Assembly: GCA_002381485.1 (NCBI GenBank)
Contig: DFTJ01000023.1
Span: 1 to 5,900 of the forward strand
Direction: 5' to 3'
DNA: 5,900 bases
DNA from: Candidatus Saccharibacteria bacterium UBA4215
GTDB taxonomy: Bacteria > Patescibacteriota > Saccharimonadia > Saccharimonadales > Saccharimonadaceae
Under the pieces are notes generated by a model. The model made no database searches. It was not told the origin of the DNA and saw nothing but the letters and a program-made list of their open reading frames with translations. This document shows, one piece after another, positions 1-5,750 of the stretch (positions are counted from its first letter, which is position 1; each line of letters opens with the position of its first letter). Both the position numbers and the translations under genes were made by a program.

Positions 1-902
1 ATTGGTGGTGGTCCGATTGGTTGCGAATTAGCCGGAGCGGCAGCGGCTCTAGGGTCAAACGTTAGCGTATTGCAGTCAGACATGCTGCTATTGCCGCGTG
101 AAGCTGCTAACGTCAGTCAGGCGGTTCTTGAGGGCTTGGAGGCAAAGGGTGTGCACGTTATCTTGAACGCGAACACAAAAAAAGTGACCCAAAAAGACGG
201 AGTAATCCAGCTAGTTGTCGATGCTGGCGATACTCATAAGTTGCATGCCGATGCACTACTCGTCGCTGCTGGCCGCACTCCTCGAACTCAGCACTTGCAG
301 CTTGAAAAAGCAGGTGTCAAAGTGGGAAAAAAGGATTGGCCGCAAATCACTATCAGCGAACCTCACGTCGCAATATATACGCAGCCGGTGACGTCACTTT
401 GAGCCCAAAGTTTACGCATCTTGCTGGACAACAAGCTGGGCTCGCGGTTCGTAATATGTTCAGCGGTCCATTCAAAAAAAGCACCACTTCCCTCTCTGAT
501 ATTCCAGCAATCACGTTTACTGACCCAGAAGTTGCTCGAGTTGGTGTGGACAGTGATACGGCACACAGGGCAAAAGAGTTAGCCGTGCTAGAGCTAGCGT
601 ATAGCGAAATTGATCGCGCTGTTACCGACGAACAAGAAGGTTTTATCGAAGTAGTGGTGGATGAGGACGGCGCAATTCAAGGTGTGACGGTTGTCGGGCC
701 CCAGGCGTCTGAGCTATTGTCGCCATTATTAGTTGCCATGCATCGCGGGGTCACCTTGGACAGGTTGGCGACAACAATGTTTGCCTACCCAACGCTTGCA
801 AGTGGATTGAACATTTTAGCAAGTCGCTATGCAACCAAGCAGGCGAGTCAGAAAGCGACCGTCAGATTTATGCGTCGGCTTTGGGGGGCGTCAGTAGGCT
901 GA
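1..902 (+). CDS. NAD(P)/FAD-dependent disulfide-oxidoreductase-family protein, 3' part, frame-shifted
   Basis: The window opens inside this gene. Frame 1 begins with the second Rossmann fingerprint (GGGPIGCE, nt 4-27), which binds NAD(P)H, and continues through AAGRTP (265-282). The second FAD motif IYAAGD (375-392), the dimerisation domain with FTDPEVA (from 516) and YPT (786-794) are read in frame 3, ending at TGA 900-902. Frame 1 hits a stop at 400-402, and frame 3 is closed upstream by TGA at 303-305, so one -1 shift (or a missing base) lies between about 327 and 351. The N-terminal FAD domain and any CxxxxC redox pair are outside the window. The family includes dihydrolipoamide dehydrogenases and mercuric-reductase-like flavoenzymes. 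The usual acid/base His-Glu of the C-terminal HxHPTxxE motif is not present here (FAYPTLAS), which argues against lipoamide dehydrogenase; the substrate is unknown. The 3' end overlaps the convergent DUF5684 gene by 55 bp. Confidence 0.85.
327..351 (+). other. Frame-transition zone with A-AAA-AAG heptamer
   Basis: Homology-like sequence passes from frame 1 to frame 3 here. Positions 327-333 read A AAA AAG in the incoming frame, which is the slippery heptamer known from E. coli dnaX. A purine-rich AGGTG (312-316) lies 10 nt upstream. No convincing downstream hairpin was found. The other explanations are a lost A in a homopolymer (seven A would restore the frame), an indel nearer 349-351 (frame 1 residues DWPQIT still look family-like), or a real pseudogene. 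Confidence 0.5.
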
Positions 903-1372
903 GCCTGCAGTGGTCCAGTTGCACGGTTCGCAGCTGGCGAAGCTTCTTCATTCCAGGTTGACTTATCAACAGCTAGCCAGATGATCCAGACAACTGGCAG
1001 GAAGATACCTAACACCACAAATGCGCCAGATTTACCGAGTTTTAGGCCAACATGATACATCGCAATGTAGGTAAAGACGGCGGTGACAATGTTGATTGGC
1101 GAAATCCAGCTCAGCGCTGCCCAGAAGCCTGGTTGACCACCAATTTCGAGCAGTTTCCAGTTATTGTAAAACGGCACCCAGGCTGGCCAGCCAGCAAGGC
1201 CGGCTTTCTTAAATATCTTTGCGAGGAAGATAGCGCTGACGATGTAGATAGCGACAAAGGTAATGAGATAGAGCAAGAAGAAAGTGGTCAGGAACACAAG
1301 AACGGTGGCTTCGTCGACACGAGTGTTGCCCGAGCTGTACTGATACTGCGAGAGAGTTGTAAACATATTCAT
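848..1372 (-). CDS. DUF5684-like integral membrane protein
   Basis: A 174-residue hydrophobic protein with three likely membrane helices, at about residues 24-52, 83-106 and 115-135. Between helices 1 and 2 is the pattern that made me call the family: KKAG..GW (55-62), VPFYN (66-70), then LLEIGGQPGFW. This resembles DUF5684 proteins, small membrane proteins of unknown role sometimes found near signal-peptidase-like genes. The tail from about residue 140 is polar, rich in Ala, Pro and Gln, and probably cytoplasmic. I chose ATG 1372 rather than GTG 1390, because an extended -10 element (TGC TACAAT) overlaps the GTG extension and ends 6 nt before ATG 1372; ATG 1366 is also possible. It is divergent from folD, and its last 55 bp overlap the oxidoreductase gene on the other strand. 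Its function is not known. Confidence 0.8.
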   Translation of the reverse strand: MNMFTTLSQYQYSSGNTRVDEATVLVFLTTFFLLYLITFVAIYIVSAIFLAKIFKKAGLAGWPAWVPFYNNWKLLEIGGQPGFWAALSWISPINIVTAVFTYIAMYHVGLKLGKSGAFVVLGIFLPVVWIIWLAVDKSTWNEEASPAANRATGPLQAQPTDAPQSRRINLTVAF

Positions 1373-1375
1373 GGT

Positions 1376-1403
1376 TTGATTGTAGCACACGGTTTGCTAA
1401 GCT
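1376..1403 (+). promoter_or_regulatory. Candidate folD promoter, likely leaderless
   Basis: A -35-like TTGATT (1376-1381), a 16-bp spacer ending in TGC, and a -10-like TAAGCT (1398-1403), which keeps the first, second and last conserved bases. The hexamer ends 7 nt before ATG 1411. The only SD-like stretch (AAGG, 1404-1407) sits just 3 nt from the ATG, too close to be ideal. It overlaps the divergent DUF5684 promoter. The -10 match is weak. Confidence 0.35.
1379..1387 (-). promoter_or_regulatory. Extended -10 promoter of the DUF5684 gene, likely leaderless
   Basis: On the minus strand the sequence reads TGC TACAAT, matching the extended -10 consensus TGn TATAAT at eight of nine bases counting n. 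The hexamer ends 6 nt before ATG 1372, so transcription should start at or next to the start codon. No clear -35 was seen. No Shine-Dalgarno fits in the space. This is inference from spacing. Confidence 0.55.
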
Positions 1404-1410
1404 AAGGCTG

Positions 1411-2244
1411 ATGAAACTATTAGACGGTAAAGAGTTAGCAGGCTATATTCAGGAGCGCCAGATCCGTCAGGTGAGAGCTCTGCGTCAGGCCGATCACATA
1501 GCACCCAAGTTAGCGATTGTGCAGACACAGCAAGATCCTGTCATTGATATGTATGTTCGAATGAAGCGAGCATACGGTGAAGAAATGTTGATTGATGTTG
1601 AGGTGCATACTGTATCGCAGAGCGAAGCTGGCGCAATGGTAGAACGGCTGAATACAGATGATTCGGTGCATGGGATCATTGTCCAGCTCCCCTTGGCAGA
1701 CCCAGCGGGGACTGATGAGATAGTGAATATGATTGCACCCGATAAAGATGTCGATGGCCTTGGTGATACGGCGGCGTATGTCTCGGCAACCGCAACAGCT
1801 ATTGACTGGTTGCTGGCGGGCTACAATGTTGATTTGAAGAATAAAAAAATTGCCTTGGTGGGCAATGGACGGCTGGTTGGAAAGCCGCTAGCGGCATTGT
1901 GGCAGACGACTGGATATGATGTTTCGGTGTACGATGACACTACGGAAGACTTAGCTACTGTGTTGCGGGGTGCGCAGGTAATCGTGACAGCCACTGGTAT
2001 GCCGGGGATTATCACCGAGCACATGTTACAGCCCAGCGCAGTCGTGGTAGATGCTGGCACTGCCACCGAAAATGGTAAAGTAGTGGGCGATGTTGCTGCC
2101 TCGGTTCGCGATCGCGATGACTTGACGATCACTCCAGAAAAGGGAGGGGTTGGGCCCCTGACAGTGGCCGCTCTCTTCGATGCGGTTATCCAAGCTGCCC
2201 GCAAAGTGGCAGATGCGCGCGATTCAGACGATTTGGACCAGTAG
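1411..2244 (+). CDS. folD: Divergent FolD: methylenetetrahydrofolate dehydrogenase/cyclohydrolase
   Basis: This 277-residue protein matches the length of bacterial FolD, a cytosolic homodimer that converts 5,10-methylene-THF to 10-formyl-THF using NADP. Visible family features are YVRMK (48-52) with the catalytic Lys52 and Tyr48; GIIVQLPL (88-95); DKDVDG (111-116); the nucleotide-binding turn GNGRLVGKP (151-159); NGKVVGDV (221-228); and GGVGPLTVA (245-253). It departs from E. coli FolD, recalled from memory, in three places. The stretch between DVDG and the PCTP position is about nine residues shorter, PCTP itself reads SATA (125-128), and the TPVPGGVGP loop reads TPEKGGVGP. The catalytic Lys, Gln and Asp are kept, so activity is likely, but substrate binding may differ. 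The gene ends in TAG, immediately abutting the stop of the convergent receiver gene. Confidence 0.92.
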   Translation: MKLLDGKELAGYIQERQIRQVRALRQADHIAPKLAIVQTQQDPVIDMYVRMKRAYGEEMLIDVEVHTVSQSEAGAMVERLNTDDSVHGIIVQLPLADPAGTDEIVNMIAPDKDVDGLGDTAAYVSATATAIDWLLAGYNVDLKNKKIALVGNGRLVGKPLAALWQTTGYDVSVYDDTTEDLATVLRGAQVIVTATGMPGIITEHMLQPSAVVVDAGTATENGKVVGDVAASVRDRDDLTITPEKGGVGPLTVAALFDAVIQAARKVADARDSDDLDQ

Positions 2245-2616
2245 CTATTCTAGATTGAGGGCTTGTTTGACACGCTGAACAACTTGCCGTGGTGTGAGTT
2301 CGGCTTTGACGATATAGCTGTGGATGCCAAGCGAACGAATTTCCTTTGGCGCTTCTTCCTCGCCAAGATTGGTGAGGATAATGACTGGGATATCCTTCCC
2401 CCATTTATTCTTCCGGATTGCCGCAAGGGCGGTTGCGCCGTCCATTTCGGGCATTTGGAGGTCCATGAGGATAATATCAGGTGAGAAGTGTTCAACAAGT
2501 GACACCCCAGCCGAGCCATTATTTGCGAGCTGGACGTCAAAGCCGTCGCTTTCAAACTTCATACGGTACATCTGGCTGATTACGGCGTCGTCTTCGATGA
2601 TGGCTATTTTGGTCAT
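2245..2616 (-). CDS. Stand-alone receiver-domain response regulator (CheY/Spo0F-like)
   Basis: A 123-residue protein that is one complete receiver domain and nothing else. It shows the acidic pair Asp9-Asp10 in IIEDD, the phospho-acceptor Asp52 in LMDLQMPEMDG, the switch Thr82 (ILTN), the aromatic Tyr101 and the conserved Lys104 (YIVKA). All catalytic and switch residues are present, so it should take phosphate from a kinase. There is no DNA-binding or enzymatic output domain, so it must act by protein contact or as a phosphorelay intermediate. The obvious partner is the histidine kinase starting 55 bp away on the opposite strand. Start ATG 2616 follows a -10-like TACCAT by 6 nt with no Shine-Dalgarno. 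Its TAG stop (2245-2247) touches the folD TAG with no base between. Confidence 0.95.
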   Translation of the reverse strand: MTKIAIIEDDAVISQMYRMKFESDGFDVQLANNGSAGVSLVEHFSPDIILMDLQMPEMDGATALAAIRKNKWGKDIPVIILTNLGEEEAPKEIRSLGIHSYIVKAELTPRQVVQRVKQALNLE

Positions 2617-2622
2617 GCTTTA

Positions 2623-2628
2623 ATGGTA
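2623..2628 (-). promoter_or_regulatory. -10 element of the response regulator, likely leaderless
   Basis: The minus strand reads TACCAT (four of six to TATAAT, with the key first, second and last bases), then TAAAGC and ATG 2616. The 6-nt spacing predicts a start at the ATG. It shares bases 2627-2628 with the kinase -10 on the other strand. Confidence 0.45.
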
Positions 2629-2632
2629 CAAT
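2624..2632 (+). promoter_or_regulatory. Extended -10 promoter of the histidine kinase
   Basis: TGG TACAAT on the plus strand is a near-consensus extended -10. It predicts a start near 2639 and a leader of about 33 nt before ATG 2672. No -35 with proper spacing was seen. The hexamer lies within the same ten bases that carry the divergent receiver's -10. Confidence 0.55.
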
Positions 2633-2660
2633 GAAGCGAAAGACATTGCTAGTAAACAAG

Positions 2661-2665
2661 ATGAG
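2661..2665 (+). promoter_or_regulatory. Weak ribosome binding site of the histidine kinase
   Basis: ATGAG lies 6 nt before ATG 2672. It is a poor match to AGGAG, but the local context GAGAATACCATG closely resembles GAGAATAACCATG at the surface gene, which supports the chosen start. Confidence 0.35.
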
Positions 2666-2671
2666 AATACC

Positions 2672-3955
2672 ATGCCACTACTAAAAGGGAACGATGCATT
2701 TTACGGCGCCCTCAACGGCGCGTTGCGGTCGTCGAGTGACTTGCGTGGCATGCTGACACGGACTTCGGAGGTGCTGGGACATGGACTGGGCGTGCGTCAG
2801 GTCTTCTTTTTTGTAAAGACAAAGAATGGCCGTCATATTACTGCTGGCACCAATAAACACCCAACACTTGCTCCGGCTGACGCAGAGGAGCTTACTCTTT
2901 ACGCGACTCACCACGCGTCGACAAAAGTGCTGCATGTGGCACGGCTATCTGCCGATGATCCAGTGCGTCGCATGCTTGTTTCGTATCACATTGAAGTTGT
3001 GATGCCGCTGTTTCATCGTACTGACGTGATTGGGTTCTTGTGCATGGGCAAGAAAAATAGCGGTGCTCGATATACTCGCCGCGATGATAGGCTGTTGACG
3101 GCCAGCGTTGATGGAATGGTCATTGCGATCGAGAATGCCCTGGCTGTACAGGAGGTGAAAGACCTGAACGAAAGCCTGGAACAGCGAATTTCGGCTGCCA
3201 CCAAGGAGCTGCGCCGAAGCAATGCCGAACTGCAAAAGCTAGACGAAGCCAAGGATGAGTTTATCAGCATGGCAAGTCACCAGTTGCGCACGCCGTTAAC
3301 GAGTATTAAAGGATATATCAGTATGATCATGGAGGGCGACGTCGGTAAGGTCAGTAAAGATCAGGCGCACCTCTTGGAGGAAGCGTTTATTAGTAGTGAG
3401 CGGATGGTCCGGTTGATCGGCGATTTCTTGAATGTGTCACGCTTGCAGACGGGAAAGTTTGTCATTGATAAGCATCCAGTTGACTTGGCGAAGCTAGTAG
3501 AGAGTGAGTTGGAGGCCCTGGAGTCCAATGCGTCTTCGCGCGATTTGACCTTTGTCTACAAAAAGCCTACAAACATTCCCCTGCTTGATCTTGATGAGAA
3601 TAAAATCCAACAGGTGATTATGAACTTTGCAGATAACGCAATCTATTACTCAAAGGAGTCGTCAAAGATCACTGTCAGCTTGAAGGTAAGCGGCGATTGG
3701 GTAGAGTTTAAGGTCAAGGATACAGGAATCGGCGTACCAAAAGAGCAGCAGGAGCGACTGTTTAATAAATTCTTCCGGGCAACGAATGCTCGCCAGCAAC
3801 GACCGGATGGAACGGGTGTGGGACTATTCTTAGCCAAAAAGGTGGTTGACGCTCATGAGGGTGAGATCATCTTTTCCTCAACTGAAAATAAGGGCAGTAC
3901 GTTTGGATTTCGGCTGCCTATCGAGAAATTACGCGCCAGCAGCGATACGAATTAA
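2672..3955 (+). CDS. Soluble GAF-domain sensor histidine kinase
   Basis: A 427-residue kinase. Residues about 10-158 have the look of a GAF sensory domain, followed by a charged heptad-like linker (about 158-195, likely coiled coil). The HisKA dimerisation domain carries the phospho-acceptor His203 in ASHQLRTPLT. The HATPase_c domain has the N box (Asn322 in FADNAIYYS), the G1 box DTGIGVP (350-356), an F box (FNKFFR) and the G2 box GTGVGL (380-385). All catalytic motifs are intact. There is no signal peptide or membrane helix, so it senses something in the cytoplasm or relies on another membrane protein; the ligand is unknown. It is divergent from, and probably phosphorylates, the neighbouring receiver protein. 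Its last 27 bp overlap the convergent small membrane protein gene. It could be one branch of a longer phosphorelay. Confidence 0.95.
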   Translation: MPLLKGNDAFYGALNGALRSSSDLRGMLTRTSEVLGHGLGVRQVFFFVKTKNGRHITAGTNKHPTLAPADAEELTLYATHHASTKVLHVARLSADDPVRRMLVSYHIEVVMPLFHRTDVIGFLCMGKKNSGARYTRRDDRLLTASVDGMVIAIENALAVQEVKDLNESLEQRISAATKELRRSNAELQKLDEAKDEFISMASHQLRTPLTSIKGYISMIMEGDVGKVSKDQAHLLEEAFISSERMVRLIGDFLNVSRLQTGKFVIDKHPVDLAKLVESELEALESNASSRDLTFVYKKPTNIPLLDLDENKIQQVIMNFADNAIYYSKESSKITVSLKVSGDWVEFKVKDTGIGVPKEQQERLFNKFFRATNARQQRPDGTGVGLFLAKKVVDAHEGEIIFSSTENKGSTFGFRLPIEKLRASSDTN

Positions 3956-4153
3956 CTCGGCGATCAGCCAGACAAGTGCGATAACAATCGCAGAGATAAT
4001 CAAGATGGGCTTCGCGATGCGCTTGTGGTCAAACCACCACTGACCCAGCTTTGAACGGTTGGCGGCGGTGATTTTTGTCACGACAGGACGGTCAAGGGCG
4101 GCATCGGCGCCGCGGTAAACTTTGTTGCGTTTCTTCTTTTGTTTGTTGGCCAT
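3929..4153 (-). CDS. Small basic single-helix membrane protein, unknown function
   Basis: A 74-residue protein. The first 48 residues are hydrophilic and strongly basic (KQKKKRNK at 4-11, DHKR at 42-45), with a WW pair at 39-40. One hydrophobic helix follows at about 49-70, then a short Ala/Gly end. By the positive-inside rule the long N-terminal part should face the cytoplasm. I do not recognise a domain. It looks real because ATG 4153 lies 7 nt after a perfect extended -10 (TGG TATAAT), and because the composition is typical of small membrane proteins rather than an antisense shadow. Its 3' end overlaps the kinase gene by 27 bp. Possible roles include ribosome, nucleic-acid or membrane-complex association, but nothing in the sequence decides. 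Confidence 0.75.
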   Translation of the reverse strand: MANKQKKKRNKVYRGADAALDRPVVTKITAANRSKLGQWWFDHKRIAKPILIISAIVIALVWLIAELIRIAAGA

Positions 4154-4160
4154 TGTTTGT

Positions 4161-4169
4161 ATTATACCA
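4161..4169 (-). promoter_or_regulatory. Consensus extended -10 promoter of the small membrane protein
   Basis: The minus strand reads TGG TATAAT, a full match to TGn TATAAT. It ends 7 nt before ATG 4153, so the mRNA is predicted leaderless, or nearly so, and no Shine-Dalgarno is present. The would-be -35 region is occupied by the terminator of the upstream gene. Confidence 0.7.
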
Positions 4170-4205
4170 AAAACAAAAATAGCCCCCGAAAATACGGGGG
4201 CTATT
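4170..4205 (-). terminator. Rho-independent terminator of the surface-protein gene
   Basis: A perfect 11-bp stem (4178-4188 with 4195-4205, five consecutive G-C pairs in its core) closes a 6-nt loop. On the minus strand it is followed by TTTGTTTTT. On the plus strand the stem is followed by CGCCTG, so termination is one-way, serving the gene ending at 4263. The T tract runs directly into the next gene's TGG TATAAT. Confidence 0.9.
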
Positions 4206-4262
4206 CGCCTGAATCACTTCAGAAATCTTACTTAAAAGATAGGTGAGCGGTCAGACTCTTGC
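4206..4262 (-). other. 3' untranslated region of the surface-protein gene
   Basis: These 57 bases lie between the TAA stop (4263-4265) and the terminator stem. They hold two weak 5-bp hairpins: 4209-4213 with 4218-4222, and an ATCTT/AAGAT pair just after. No ORF or known motif was seen. Confidence 0.5.
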
Positions 4263-5594
4263 TTAAACGAGTGCTCGACGGCTTGCAACGTAGTACGCGA
4301 TGCTCGCAATCAGGGCGCCAAGTCCAAGGATGGCAACAATGTTTTCAGCTGGACCAGTCTTTGGAAGCTCTGGTGGCAGCTCTTTACAGTCATCAAGATC
4401 TTTTGAGTGCTTTGAACTATCAAAGTCAGCTTCATTAATCGTGATGATCTTGTCTGTCTTTAATTCACAGACAGTAATCTTACCTGGTTCACATTCTTTA
4501 GTGACGGTAACGGTAGCGTCGTCTTCTTTCCAACCGTTGTTCGTATCAGCACGAGCAACGTTCTTTAGAGAGTTGGTGCCACATTCGAGTTCGGCAAGTG
4601 ATTTCACCTTGGCACTAAACATAACGAACGCGTTTGCGCCTGCTTCATAGTTACCAATGTTAATGCCAGATTCGGTGGTAATACCATCATCGACGGCAAT
4701 GCCGTTAGGGTTGTTGCTGTTCGCAACCTTTGTTGAGCCGTTCACGTAGGTCATACCTTTGGGAAGTTGGTCTTTGATAACAACGTCGTTTTGACGAGTT
4801 GTTCCAGTGTTCTTGTACTGAACGAGGTAGTCAACAGTTTGGCCTGGCTGAGCAGTAATACTCTCCTTCCAATCTGATGTACCGTGTTCACGGACTTGCT
4901 TCTCGACGGTAAAGTTAGCTTGGTCTGCCTTTAGGTCAAAGGTGACGTATCCAGCATATTCGTTACAGCCTGGCAGCGTACCATTTAACTGGTCGTAACC
5001 AAGTGGCACGCCTGTGCTGACGATAGAGTCAGAAAGGGTTGTGCCGTCAACAGCACCAAAGCTATTGATCTTTGCTGATCCCGAGACGAGTCGCAAAGCA
5101 ACGTCGCCATCAGTTGGGTTGTCAAAGTTGACGTGGTCCCACACACTCTTTGGTTGCGCGTTGCTAGCGTTGACGAAACCAACAGCTTTTGTGTCTGTTG
5201 TTTCAGCTTTCACTAGTGCAGGAATTTCGGCACGCATAGAGACATCTTTAGCGATTCCCTTGCCACTCTCGTTGAGGTTCGTGGCTGCGTTGTTGTGGAA
5301 GTACATGTACATTGTGTACTCTTTGCCCGGTTCAAGGGTCATGTCATCAGTGTATGTGCTATCAGCAGCACCCTTTTCTTTCACGAGAACGAAGTTACGT
5401 TCGTCGCCGTGGACAGGGTTGTTGGTGATTGAGTTAAAGGTGACATAGTTAGCTGGTTGTTCGATTGTGAACGTTGGACGATCCGGTCCCCAGGCCAAAA
5501 CAGCAGCAGGTACGATAATCGCGGCAGCGATTACGGCAACGGCAGCGAAGAGGCGCTTGGGAGCACGTCGGATGAGTGAGGTTAGTGTGCTCAT
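4263..5594 (-). CDS. LPXTG-anchored surface protein with DUF11-type domain
   Basis: A 443-residue secreted protein. Residues 1-34 are a signal peptide (RRAPKR, then a hydrophobic run ending AVLA before Trp35). An N-terminal beta-rich region (about 36-225) contains the PGKEYTMYMYFHNNA segment. A DUF11-like domain (about 227-365) has PGQTVDYLVQYKNTG and DQLPKGMTYVNGST. A short Cys-containing module (TKEC, TVCELKT, about 365-404) precedes the sorting signal: LPKTG at 410-414, a hydrophobic helix and RRALV at the end. Sortase would cut between Thr413 and Gly414 and attach the protein to a surface acceptor; no sortase gene lies in the window. Five Cys remain after signal cleavage (210, 338, 368, 376, 403). 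It likely serves in envelope structure or host contact (inferred). It has its own promoter, a good Shine-Dalgarno and a terminator, so it seems a one-gene unit, probably well expressed. Confidence 0.92.
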   Translation of the reverse strand: MSTLTSLIRRAPKRLFAAVAVIAAAIIVPAAVLAWGPDRPTFTIEQPANYVTFNSITNNPVHGDERNFVLVKEKGAADSTYTDDMTLEPGKEYTMYMYFHNNAATNLNESGKGIAKDVSMRAEIPALVKAETTDTKAVGFVNASNAQPKSVWDHVNFDNPTDGDVALRLVSGSAKINSFGAVDGTTLSDSIVSTGVPLGYDQLNGTLPGCNEYAGYVTFDLKADQANFTVEKQVREHGTSDWKESITAQPGQTVDYLVQYKNTGTTRQNDVVIKDQLPKGMTYVNGSTKVANSNNPNGIAVDDGITTESGINIGNYEAGANAFVMFSAKVKSLAELECGTNSLKNVARADTNNGWKEDDATVTVTKECEPGKITVCELKTDKIITINEADFDSSKHSKDLDDCKELPPELPKTGPAENIVAILGLGALIASIAYYVASRRALV

Positions 5595-5600
5595 GGTTAT

Positions 5601-5605
5601 TCTCC
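5601..5605 (-). promoter_or_regulatory. Shine-Dalgarno of the surface-protein gene
   Basis: GGAGA on the minus strand, 6 nt before ATG 5594. It is the only strong Shine-Dalgarno in the window and fixes this start. Confidence 0.85.
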
Positions 5606-5609
5606 ATTC

Positions 5610-5635
5610 TTGATTTATCTCGCAGAGTAAATCAA
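5610..5635 (-). promoter_or_regulatory. 5'-UTR hairpin beside the surface-gene ribosome binding site
   Basis: TTGATTTA and TAAATCAA form a perfect 8-bp outer stem, with a 3-bp inner stem, one bulged base and a 3-nt loop. It ends 4 nt before the Shine-Dalgarno and lies downstream of the predicted promoter, so it would be in the mRNA leader. It could protect the 5' end or tune ribosome access; a DNA-binding operator is the alternative. Confidence 0.6.
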
Positions 5636-5657
5636 ATTAATTATTTAAATTGAACGT

Positions 5658-5687
5658 AATATAGAAACATTGTTGCCAAATTGTTAA
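5658..5687 (-). promoter_or_regulatory. Candidate promoter of the surface-protein gene
   Basis: The minus strand reads TTAACA (-35, five of six) and TATATT (-10, five of six) with an 18-bp spacer. It predicts a leader of about 55 nt. The surrounding AT-rich DNA could hold other -10-like sites. Confidence 0.55.
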
Positions 5688-5750
5688 CGTTACAAATCAG
5701 ATCATTACATTAAGTGTGTGGGTTACACGTGCATGTCCATGCGACGAATC

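Noticed and set aside
1373..1390. Longer DUF5684 start at GTG 1390
   Set aside because: The added codons overlap the extended -10 element, and ATG 1372 has the same spacing from its -10 as other genes here.
1052..1405. Plus-strand open frame of 117 codons across the DUF5684 gene
   Set aside because: It is antisense to a well-supported membrane protein, has no domain-like pattern and has no promoter or ribosome site of its own.
1821..2204. Minus-strand open frame of 127 codons inside folD
   Set aside because: It is an antisense shadow; folD is unambiguous and the frame lacks any recognisable motif.
4178..4205. Bidirectional terminator also serving the kinase on the plus strand
   Set aside because: On the plus strand the stem is followed by CGCCTG rather than a T run, and it lies more than 200 bp past the kinase stop, inside another gene's promoter region.
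5014..5448. Plus-strand open frame of 144 codons inside the surface-protein gene
   Set aside because: It is an antisense shadow of a clear secreted protein, with no start signals and low-complexity content.
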